From Apium graveolens (taxonomy: Eukaryota > Streptophyta > Magnoliopsida > Apiales > Apiaceae), in the NCBI RefSeq assembly GCF_009905375.1, contig NC_133650.1, positions 65,227,669-65,291,668 of the forward strand: DNA of 64,000 nt, written 5' to 3'. Below are positions 54,825 through 64,000 of the stretch, in pieces. The position numbers and the translations under genes are program-made. Within the stretch, counting starts at the first letter, position 1. The number at the start of each line of letters is the position of its first letter. Under the pieces are notes generated by a model. The model saw only the letters and a program-made list of their open reading frames with translations, was not told the origin of the DNA and did not search any database.

Positions 54825-57800
54825 TCTTAGCCTAGTCCATGCCAAGTATTTGGGACTTCTGAGCCATCCATGTTCAGGAGTTTGTAGGTTCCTGGCCACA
54901 GGACTTCTTTGACCTTGTATGGATTTTCCCATTTGGGCATTAGATTTCCAGTATTTGTGGGATTTGATGCTTCTGTGTCTCGAAGGACTAATTCTCCAAC
55001 TTAGAAGTTTTTGACTCTGGACTTCTTACTGAAGTGCTCTCTTGTTTTCTCCTTGTATTTTTCCATCTTTTCTACAGCTTGGTCCCGGACCTCATCAATT
55101 AACTCCATGTTTGTTCTGAGTCCTTCTTCATTTGCCTCTTTTTCAAAATTTATTGCTCTGTGAGAAGGAGATCCCACTTCAATAGGAAGCATTGCTTCTG
55201 TGCCATAAGCTAATTTGAATGGAGTTTCTCCTGTACTTGTCATGGGGCTTGTCCTATAGGACCATAGTATACTTTGTAGTTCTTCTGGCCATTTGTTTTT
55301 GCTCTCTTTGAGTCTCTTTTCAATACCTCGGAGCAGGATTCTGTTGGTGACTTCTACTTGGCCGTTTCCTTGGGGATATGCTACTGATGACTTTTTGTGC
55401 TTGATCACGCGCTCCTGAAGGTAGGACTCGAATTCTGATCCGATGAATTGGGGTCCATTGTCTGATACTAGGACTCGTGGTATCCCGAACCCCATCAAAA
55501 TGTTGTCCATAAACTTTATGCAGTCTTGCTGGTTGATTGTTCTCATTATTTTTGCTTCAACCCACTTGGTCATGTAATCAATTGAGACTAACAAGTACTT
55601 GAGATCTCCTTTGGCTCGGGGAAAGGGTCCCATGATGTCGATACCCCAGACAGCAAAGGGGATGGGTGACAGGACTGAGGATGGTAGGACTGGGCTGATC
55701 CGGGATACATTGTTGAAGAGTTGGCATTCCTTGCACTTTTTCACGTACTCTATTGCATCCTGATGAATAGTTGGCTAGTAGTAGCCTTGTCTTATGATCT
55801 TATGAGCTAGGGCCTTCGCGGACATATGATCTCCGCATATCCCTTCATGCACTTCGGCTAAACAGTACTTTGCTTCTTCCGGGCTGACACATTTCATGAT
55901 AGGAGATAAGAAAGTCCTGCGATTGAGTAGTCCTTCTTCAAGGAAGAATTTGGCTGCTTTTGTTTTTAACCTTTGGGATTTTCCTTTATCCTCGGGGAGC
56001 TCTCCTTTCTCCAGGTAGTTGATGAAGGGAGTCATCCAGTTCTGGTTGCTTTCGATCTCCAAGATTTCTCCGGATTCAATAGATGGTTTGAGGAGTTCTT
56101 CGAAGTAAACTGAGCAGTCCAGATCTGATGAGTTCCAGACTAATTTGGATAGAATTTCTGCTTCTTCATTTTCTTCCCGACATATCTGAAGGACTTGATG
56201 GTTTGGTATTGAGGCTAAGTAACTTTGAACCAGTGCTTGGTACTTCGCCGGAGTAGGTTCCTTTGCTATGTATTCTCCATTTGTTTGCTTGACCACTATC
56301 TAGGAGTCGCTGTAGATTTTTAAGTCCTGGACCCTTAGAGTCTGGGAGAGCTTTAGTCCTGCAATCAACGCCTCATATTCTTCCTGATTGTTTGTTACGG
56401 GGAAGCCGAAAGATATAGCTGCTTGAATTGTGAATCCTTCAGGACTTTTGAGTATGAGTCCGGCTCCCGACCATTCGCTTGTTGAAGAACCATCTACTTT
56501 CAAGGTCCAGGCTCCCAGACTTGCATCTTTTTCTGGCTCCGGATCCATGTTCATTGGTTTAAGCTCTTCTTCTGGGAAGTTGCATTCGATTATGAAATCA
56601 GCAAGTGTTTGAGCTTTAATGGCAGTCCTGGGAATGAAGCTTAAATTGAACTGGCTCAACTCCACAGCTCAATTGACAAGTCTTCCCGAGACATCTGGCT
56701 TGTGAATTATCTTCCTTAGGGGCTGATTTGTCAACACTCTGATTTCTCTTCCTTGGAAGTAGTGCCTGAGTTTTCTTGAAGTTGTGACCAATGCAAAGGC
56801 AAACTTCTCCAATCTTGGGTATCTTGTTTCTGCGTCTTTGAGTACTTGGCTTACATAGTAAACCGGTTGTTGTTTTCCATTCTCTTCCCTGATTAGGGCG
56901 GCTCCTACGGCTTGTGCTCCTGCTGACAACTATAAGTAGAGAGGGTCTTCTGGCTGAACTTTAGTTAGGACTGGTGGCTGAGAGAGGTAGGACTTGATTT
57001 CCTCAAATGCCTTTTGGCACTCCGGACTCCAGTTCACCTCTTTCTTGTTGCTTGCTCCTTTGAGTAAATCAAAGAATGGTAAGCACCTTTCTGCTAGCTT
57101 TGAGACAAATCTCCTGAGTGCTGCTAGGGATCCTGCTAGCTTCTGCACATCTTTTTGTGTCCTAGGATCCCTCATCTCCTGGATTGCTTTTATCTTCTCC
57201 GGATTGGCTTCTATGCGTCTGTTGTCGATCATGAATCCTAAGAACTTTCCTGCTCCTACCCCGAAGGTGCATTTCTCCGGATTCAGCTTGAGTTGGTTCT
57301 TCCTTAGGTTGTCAAAGCACTCCTTCAGATCTTCCACATGTCCTGGTATAGTTGTTTATTTGGAAATCTTGTCGTCGGCATAGCATTCCAAGTTCCTCCC
57401 AATCTGGGACTTGAATATCTTGTTCATGGCTCCCTGGTATGTTGATCCTGCGCTTGTCAGTCCGAAGGGCAGCATCACATAAGCATAGACTGCTCTGTGA
57501 GTTATGAATGTTGTCTTAGGTATGTCCTTCGGGTTCATCTTGATCTGGTTGTATCCGGAGAAGGCGTCCATGAAACTTAGCATGATGTGTCCGGAAGTGG
57601 CATCTATCAATTGATCAATATTGGGAAGAGGGTACGGGTCCTTTAGGCATGCATCATTTAGATCAGTGTAGTCTACACACATTCTCCATTTTCCGTTGGA
57701 CTTCTTCACCATAACAACATTAGCTAACCACTCCGGATATTTGATTTATTTGATGATTCCTGCTTTGAGTAGCTTCTTCGCTTCTTCACTTCTTGGTCTA

Positions 57801-57866
57801 TGGCTTTTTGCCTCTCCAGGGCAAAATTCCTTCTCTTCTGTTTGAAACTCAGACAGAGGCATCTGC
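54825..57866 (-). pseudogene. Tat-type pol: RT, RNase H, second RNase H, integrase
   Basis: From 57866 down: LSFKQKRRNFALERQKAID, an 8-bp tandem duplication (57772-57787) that shifts the frame, NVVMVKKSNGKWRMCVDYT, FMDAFSGYNQIKMNPKD and the active site NLECYADDKISK. RNase H 1 (SAGAQAVGAALIREENGK, RYPRLEKFAFALV) is followed by the Tat-specific second RNase H (LKVDGSSTSEWSGAGLI, NNQEEYEALIAGL, IYSDS; the last acidic site is in EEAEILSKL). Integrase: HHCC (HEGICGDHMSAKALAH, CKECQLF), GIDIMGPFPRAKGDLKYL, VSDNGPQFIGSEF, NGQVEVTNR. Six stops interrupt one continuous frame from 57712 to about 54825. Confidence 0.93.
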
Positions 57867-59006
57867 CTGCCAGAAAATAAAGCAAAAATATACAAGTCAA
57901 AAAACTACAAAGAGACACAACAAAAGAAAGCAGATAAGCAGTCCGGACACAAAACACATAAATAGTACGGACACAAAAAAAACTACTTACAGCCTAGCCT
58001 ATGCATAGTCATGTGAATCATGAAAGTATCACGGGTGATCTGGAAACCCAGACATTCGTAAAAAGCTAAAACCATCCGGATAGCATCTCCCCGGAGAACA
58101 TCCCTACGGAACCGAGTTCGGACTCCCTCAGCAGCCACATGAGGAAGGTAATGCAAATCTAAACCCCTAAGCATAATCAACTCCCCATTCTAGTGCTTTA
58201 AAGAGGACTGTTGAATAACGGGCCTGTACGATCCACTATAACCACACTCCGGAGCCCGGAACCAAATCTCATACAGATGCATCTGGTTGGACCGGACCAG
58301 GTGGAAAATATGATGCCATAACTTAAAGGTGGGCTACACTTTGAACTGGTTGCATGAACCAAGTCATCCACTTGATCCCATTCGGAGTTATTTGCATCGG
58401 AGACAGCATATACTCATTCTTACACAAATGTTTAAGGAATAAATGTCAGTGCGGATTCCACCCGGACCGGAGATGCTCCAACCAAACCGGAATAAACCCA
58501 TCAGTTGGCCTATAATAAATCCGCTCGTCCGGCTCCGGCCACCTCCACTCAATCCGGGGGTCCAACTGAAACACAGCCCGGACTGACGAGTCCTGCGCCG
58601 CATGGTCTAAAGCAGCGTACTCATCCTTCGGTTCATAGTGTTTCTTGCCCACTATACTATCCGCAAACTTCCTGTCAAGTTCTTCTTTATTGTAACACCC
58701 CGGACCCGCGTTAGGCTGCCTCGCATACCCGGACCTAATAATTCTGTAGTAGAAGCTGTTCTCTATCTCATCACTCTTGGTGATGAAGTAACCCGGCGTA
58801 TCAACCCATAAGCCCTCCGGAGTGCAAGGCACCTTCCTAGAGGAAATCCGAGCTACAGATAGGTTAGTTATAGCTTCGGAACTAGAAGTCGTCGCCTTCT
58901 AACCCATTTCAATCCTCTCAGAATCACTAGAAGACTCAAGATCTAAACCAGACGGCCCCGGATAGCAAGTTATGTAGGCCTTGGCACGAGCTTTAGTCCG
59001 GACCAT
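57867..59006 (-). pseudogene. accessory ORF copy 2: exon 1 and intron, fused to pol
   Basis: Inverted copy of the first exon and intron of the accessory ORF. It starts at the ATG at 59006 (MVRTKARAKAYITCYPG), has a stop near 58900, is open 58832-58446 (GLWVDTPGYFITKSDEIEN), shifts frame near 58450, and ends RDTFMIHMTMHRLGC at 57991. The intron 57990-57867 has a GTAAGT donor and a CAG acceptor. Beyond the acceptor pol begins in place of exon 2. Spliced, the codon TGC is rebuilt and the frame enters LSFKQKRRNF, the RT start. The 4.1 kb solo LTR is absent here, so the duplication came before that insertion or came from another copy. Confidence 0.8.
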
Positions 59007-59632
59007 AAACCTAAAACAAGTGATAAAGGTTAGTCTAAATCCCTACAGTTTATTTATTTTGAAAGCTACATGGTCCGGACTACACTATGTTCAATTTTAT
59101 TTAAAGTCAAAAGCAAACAGTACGGAGACCCAAGCTCAAAAGCCATAACAAATACCCACAACAAAGTAACCACTCCGGACTACAAACCCCTAAAACTACC
59201 CTATAACTATGGACACAAAGCCCACAATAATATCAAAAATACATCATTCCGGACTAAACAACCAAGTTCGGACCCAAACAAAAAACCCTACTTCCGGAAA
59301 CATTATCCACGAAAATCAAAATACCAAACTATGCCAAAAATATATACATACATAAATATATACACAAGAAACACAAGAAACCTAGGAAGCAAACCAATAA
59401 AAACCAAAACAGGAGACAAAAACTCGATGCATATGCAAAAACAAATACAAAGAAAGCGGAAGAAACTTACAAGTTCAAAGAGAAAGGAGAGTTTGGGGAC
59501 GACCGAACAACGAACAGAAAGCTTTGAGTTCTCCCGTGAACTACCACCGGAAAAAGCTTTAGAGAAGAAAAAGAGAGCAAAAATAAGAAGAAAATCAGAG
59601 GAAGATAAAAAAGAGAAAGAGGGGGAGGAGTG

Positions 59633-59641
59633 CCTTTTATA
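59633..59641 (-). promoter_or_regulatory. TATA box of accessory ORF copy 2
   Basis: TATAAAAGG on the minus strand, in the same context as copy 1 (GTGCC before, CACTC-type leader after). Confidence 0.65.
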
Positions 59642-59780
59642 GGCACGGTGAATCCCAAAAGGCCTCGCCACGTGGCAAGATCTGAACGGCCCATCAAAAC
59701 CGTAATTAATATAAATAATGATGAGGCACGTCTCTCCACATTTCTTACAGTTGTTAAAATTTAAATCATTAGGGGGAAAT

Positions 59781-60877
59781 TGTTGGGAACCACGGACTTA
59801 GGGTGTTACTACGTTTTACGATAAAGATTACGAAAAGAGGATTACCTTGTTAATGGTTGATTCCACGCTCTTCTATTGTATTCCCAAATTCCCTGGAGCG
59901 AAGTGTGGCCTCCGTCTTCTCAAGTTATCCTCTCTTCTTGCTCCTTGGTGGCTACAATATGTTTTCACACAATTGCCAAGCAAGAAGAGAATAAGAATAT
60001 ATATAGGCTACGATAGGGACCATGGATAATTAGGTTGGGCCTTCGAATTACATCTTGATCCTAGCCCAATGTAATTAAATATTAATTCAATCCACTAAAG
60101 AATTAATATTTGCACTACCTTTCCTAATACCGTAATTTAATTAATTTGGTTCCAATATTATTTGCTTATTAAATTCCCCATGTTTAAAATATCATATGTC
60201 CATTAATTAAATAAATTATTGATAATTTATTTAATTAATATCTTTTATCCTTGATCATCCACTCAATCTTTATTTAGTTATGCCAGAATAAATTCCACCT
60301 GTCGGGTTTCACATAATTTAAATCTTTTTGAGCTTTCAAGGGAACATCATTAACCCGAATATTATCAGGACATGGATTCCTTCAATAAATAATATCCACC
60401 ATGTATATAATTCCATCACCCAAAATATAATGATATAATTCAAAAGAATTATTTCATATATAAATCAAAGCATGTAAATAATATACACGTGTCAATTACT
60501 ATTTCCGGATTAAGAACCTAAGCATTAATAATAACATAGAATCTTAGTTCTCCTTCTTAATCAGTATTAAGGGAACAATTCTAAATTTGATCATGTTCAA
60601 TATACACAAAGTATACTAGTATTATTTATTAGTCAATATAAACTAATCTAAATAATACTACAGCCATACCAGTGGATTGTCCAACACCACCTGTGCTGTG
60701 AACCTTATTATATTATATAACCGTATTTAACAATCTAATATTTTGTATCCCATTTGATACTAGATTGTTCACAATATATAATATTAGACAACATGTAAAC
60801 ATTCAAATGATTCTCAAATAAACTGGCCAGAAATAAATGTACATACTTCAAATAAATATTTTCAGTATACAATAACA
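59781..60877 (-). repeat. 3' LTR of element D, 1097 bp
   Basis: Plus-strand ends TGTTGGGAACC and ATACAATAACA. A minus-strand TATA-like run (CTATATATATTC) lies near 59996-60008. No gene inside. Confidence 0.82.
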
Positions 60878-60889
60878 ATCTCCCACTTA
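60878..60889 (-). promoter_or_regulatory. polypurine tract of element D
   Basis: AAGTGGGAGAT on the minus strand directly before the LTR start TGTTATTG. Confidence 0.8.
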
Positions 60890-60947
60890 TACTGAAAATA
60901 TTATATGTGTACATTAGTGTTTATTTAATCCACTATTACATAAAAAT

Positions 60948-63900
60948 CTATGTGTCCATCCATCTGACTCCTATCGCTTCCACATGCTTGTCAAAAACCT
61001 TGGTTGGCAAGCTCTTTGTGAAAGGATCTGCTCGGTTGTCTTCTGATGATATGTGAGCCACAACTATATCCCCTCGCTTTACGATTCCTCGTATGAGATG
61101 ATACTTACGTTTAATATGTTTAGCTGCTTTGTGGTATCGCGGTTCCTTTGAATTTGCCACAGCACCAGTGTTATCACAATACACCGTCAAGCTCCTAGGC
61201 AAATTAGGTACCACATCTAAGTTCAAAAGGAAGTTCCTGAACCATACAGCCTCCTTGGCAGCCTCAGAGGCCGCCACGTACTCGGCCTCCATGGTGGAGT
61301 CTACAATGCATTTCTGCTTTACACTCCTCCATATAACGGCTCCACCTCCCAAAGTAAAAACATATCCCGAGGTTGATTTCCTCTTATCCCTATCTGATTG
61401 GAAATCTGAATCAGTATATCCCAAAGGAAATAGATCCGAGGCCTTGTAAATTAACATATACTCCTTAGTCCTTCTCAGGTACTTGAGTATAGTTTTTACT
61501 GCACTCCAATGTTCCTGACCTGAGTTCGACTGATATCTACTAACCATGCCTACAGCAAAGCAGATGTCAGGCCTCGTACATAACATAGCATACATTAAGC
61601 TTCCACATGCTGAAGCATAAGGAACTGCTTTCATGCTCTCTATATCCTTACGTGTCGAAGGACACTGCTTCTTAGATAGAGCAACTCCATGCTTAAAAGG
61701 GTAAAAACCTTTCTTGGAGTTCTGCATGTTAAAACGAGCTAATACTTCATCAATGTAGGGCTCTTGAGATAAAGCCAACATCCTTTTCTTGTGATCCCTT
61801 ATAACTTTGATCCCAAGGATGTATGCCGCTTCACCTAAGTCCTTCATGTCAAATTGTTTGAACAACCATGCCTTTACTGATGACAACATCTCAACATTGT
61901 TTCCAATGAGTAAAATATCATTTACATATAGTACTAGAAAAACCACTGCATTACCTTCACTTCTCTTATACACGCACGATTCGCTTGGACTTTGATCAAA
62001 TCCATATGACTGGACTGCCTGATCAAAACGAATATTCTAGTCTCTAGAAGCTTGTTTAAGTCCATAAATAGACCTCTTAAGCTTACATACCAGATGCTCT
62101 TGGCCTTCCTTAATGAATCCTTTTGGTTGCTGCATATAGATGGTTTCTTCAAGACTTCCATTAAGAAAAGCTGTCTTGACATCCATTTGCCAAATCTCAT
62201 AATCGAGATGAGCTGCTATAGATAAAAGAATACGGATTGACTTAAGCATGACTACCGGTGAAAAGGTTTCCTCATAATCGATACCTTCTTTCTGAGTATA
62301 CCCTTTCGCAATAAGTCTTGTTTTCCAGGCTTTCACCTTTTTATCTAATCCCCTCTTTTTCTTGTAGATCCACTTACATCCAATAGGTTTTATACCTTTG
62401 GGTGGTTCCACGAGCTCCCAGACCTGATTAGAATACATTGATTCTATCTCAGATTCCATCGCCTTTTGCCAAAGATCTGCATCTTTGTCTTGTACTGCCT
62501 CTTCGTATGTACGGGGATCATCATCATGTTCACCAAGGACCAAGTCTGAAGACTCTCCCAAAAACATGAATCTATCAGGCTGTTGAACAACCCTCCCACT
62601 ACGACGAGGCACTGGTGCGGTATTAGTGACAGGTTGTACATTATGTTGTGGTTGTTCTACTTGTACTACAGCTTCATGGGTATTATTTGTCCCTCCCACT
62701 AGTTTCTCTAAAATGACACTACTCATGGGTTTGTGATTCATTATATAGTCCTCCTCCAAGAATCTTGCATTGGTGCTAACAATGACATCCCGATTCTTCG
62801 GACTATAAAATAAATATCCTTTCGTTCCTATGGGGTAGCCTACAAACAACCTTACTTCTGTACGAGATTCTAACTTAGTCGCGTTCTTGTTCAGCACATG
62901 TGCTGGACAACCCCATATTCGAATATGTCTTAGACTCGGTTTATCCCCGGTCCACAATTCTAAGGGGGTTTTAGGAACCGACTTAGAAGGTACTAAGTTC
63001 AGAAGATAAGCTGCTGTCTCTAAGGCATGTCCCCAAAACGACTTGGGTAAATCCGAATAACTCATCATCGATCTAACACTCTCTAAAAGAGTTTGGTTCC
63101 TTCTCTCTGCTACACCGTTCTGCTGGGGTGTGCCTGGTGCAGTTAACTGGGATTCTATCCCATTTTCTGATAAATATTCCCTAAATTATCCAAGCAAGTA
63201 TTCGCCACCACGATCTGATCGTAGTGACTTGATACTTTTATTAAGTCGCTTCTCCATTTTAGCTTTGTACTCTTTGAACTTATCAAAGCACTCAGACTTA
63301 CGGTGCAACAAATAAACGTACCCATATCTAGAATAATCATCAATGAAAGTGACGAAATATTCATAACCACCTCTTGATTGGATATTCATGGGTCCACATA
63401 AATCATAGTGAACCAATTCTAACAGTTGTTTAGCTCTATTCCCTTTTGCCTTGAAAGGCCTATTAGTCATTTTACCTTCCAAGCAGGATTCACAAACTGG
63501 AAATGGCTCCACTGCCAATGAGCTTAAAGGCCCATCTACTACCAGTCTTTGAATCCTCCTCAAGTTAATATGACTTAATCTCAAGTGCCAAAGATATGTT
63601 TGGTTCAAACTAGAAGGTTCCTTTCTTTTAGTAGAGTTAGAAGATGTGTTGTTCAATTCCCTAAATTGCAGTTGCAGTGCAGGTTGACTAGGATTAATTA
63701 TATACAAATTGTCTTGCAATGTACCAGAACATATAATTCGTTTATTCATCATAATAGAAACAATACGATCCAAACAAACATTATAACCATCCAAAGCAAG
63801 TTTAGAAACCGAAATTAAATTCCTTCTAAAAGAAGGTACATAAAGACAATTGTTCAAAACCAAAATCCTCTCAGAACCAAAAGATAAATGAATAACTCCT

Positions 63901-64000
63901 ACTGCAACTACTGCTACTTTCGTAGCATCTCCCATGAACACGTATATCTCACCATCTCTAAGCATTCTGGATAGTTGGAACCCCTGCATAGAATTACAAA
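60948..64000 (-). pseudogene. copia pol of element D: integrase, RT, RNase H
   Basis: One frame from the window edge to the stop at 60948. Visible parts: protease tail/linker (FGSERILVLNNCLYVPSF), GAG-pre-integrase (YLWHLRLSHINLRRIQRL, CESCLEGKMT), integrase core (HYDLCGPMN, YFVTFIDDYSRYGYVYLL, SLRSDRGGEYL), PQQNGVAERR-type helix, RT (IWQMDVKTAFLNGSLEE, YGLKQASRD), RNase H (GYTDSDFQSDRDKRKSTSGY, DSTMEAEYVAASEAAKE, CDNTGAVANSKEPR). Lesions: TAA at 63183-63185, TAG for Trp at 62034-62036, and the RT active site reads LYVNDILLIG, with Asn for the first catalytic Asp. Confidence 0.93.

Larger units (their letters stand above)
57867..59765 (-). repeat. inverted repeat partner of 46765-48470 plus 52605-52815
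   Basis: Promoter, leader, exon 1 and intron 1 of the accessory ORF occur twice in opposite orientation, about 5.0 kb apart at the inner edges. Similarity by eye is high along the whole length and ends at the splice acceptor on one side and near 59765 on the other. Confidence 0.85.
45210..59780 (-). mobile_element. Tat-lineage Ty3-gypsy element with antisense accessory ORF, rearranged
   Basis: On the minus strand: an inverted half-copy of the accessory ORF (59765-57867), RT, RNase H, a second RNase H, integrase (to about 54825), a tandem array, the accessory ORF on the opposite strand (53924-47536), a second tandem array, polypurine tract and 3' LTR. The extra RNase H is the hallmark of the Tat group, and antisense accessory ORFs between pol and the 3' LTR are known from Tat relatives. 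Gag and protease are missing. A 4.1 kb solo LTR sits in the accessory ORF; element D cuts the right end. Confidence 0.75.
59781..64000 (-). mobile_element. Ty1-copia element D, 3' LTR and pol, runs off the window
   Basis: On the minus strand integrase, RT and RNase H lead to a polypurine tract and the 3' LTR. Inserted into the right end of the Tat-type element, next to GAAAT (59776-59780), the expected target duplication. The 5' LTR, gag and protease are beyond 64000. The single continuous pol frame with two stops makes it one of the younger insertions here. I do not assign a lineage. Confidence 0.9.

Noticed and set aside
55001..57712. Minus-strand pol as a possible integrated pararetrovirus
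   Set aside because: It has an integrase with HHCC and DD-E residues and a second RNase H, and no movement or coat protein. It is a Tat-type LTR retrotransposon.

Overview
This is a transposon-dominated stretch of a plant nuclear genome, most likely a eudicot. It is AT-rich and carries plant Ty1-copia and Ty3-gypsy families. There is no operon structure, no bacterial gene and no RNA gene. The style of the SIRE-type accessory ORFs reminds me of Apiaceae, but that is recollection and not shown here. I see no intact host gene. Nearly everything is an LTR retrotransposon at some stage of decay, often one inside another.

Layout. 1-8478 (+): 3' part of a SIRE/Maximus-type copia element: RT/RNase H, a small TATA-headed ORF, a broken accessory ORF (aORF), PPT and LTR. 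It has inserted into the RT gene of a second SIRE-type element, 8479-15302 (+): rest of RT, RNase H, a TATA-headed broken aORF, PPT and LTR. 15303-16645: AT-rich sequence with a Helitron-like 3' end. 16646-25650 (-): Tekay-type chromovirus with a long 5' LTR, leader ORF, gag, protease, RT, RNase H, integrase and chromodomain, but only a stub of the 3' LTR. 25660-28060 (-): an RNase H-like remnant and the 3' part of a LINE. 28131-30180: a MITE split by a small gag-only LTR element (28193-30002) with a perfect target-site duplication (TSD). 30183-38930: AT-rich sequence with MITEs, tandem repeats and one FtsH-family exon. 38994-45020 (+): complete but mutated copia element with TSD ACTTC, inserted into an exon-like ABCG transporter fragment. 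45210-59780 (-): Tat-lineage gypsy element with 3' LTR, an antisense three-exon aORF (split by a 4.1 kb solo LTR), arrays of about 78 bp repeats, pol with two RNase H domains, and an inverted second copy of the first half of the aORF fused to pol at a splice acceptor. 59781-64000 (-): 3' LTR and pol of a further copia element that leaves the window.

How it fits together. Insertion order can be read from the nesting: the first SIRE element is younger than the second; the solo LTR is younger than the Tat aORF; the copia at 59781 is younger than the Tat element; the copia at 38994 is younger than the ABCG fragment. Accessory ORFs recur. Both SIRE elements and the Tat element carry one downstream of pol, and promoter-like TATA boxes lie just ahead of some of them. 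These three elements also each carry their own short motif (TTCTGAT, CGACGGAT, TCCGGA) scattered through non-coding and accessory coding DNA. Together with the aORF-pol fusion, these are the most novel features I see.
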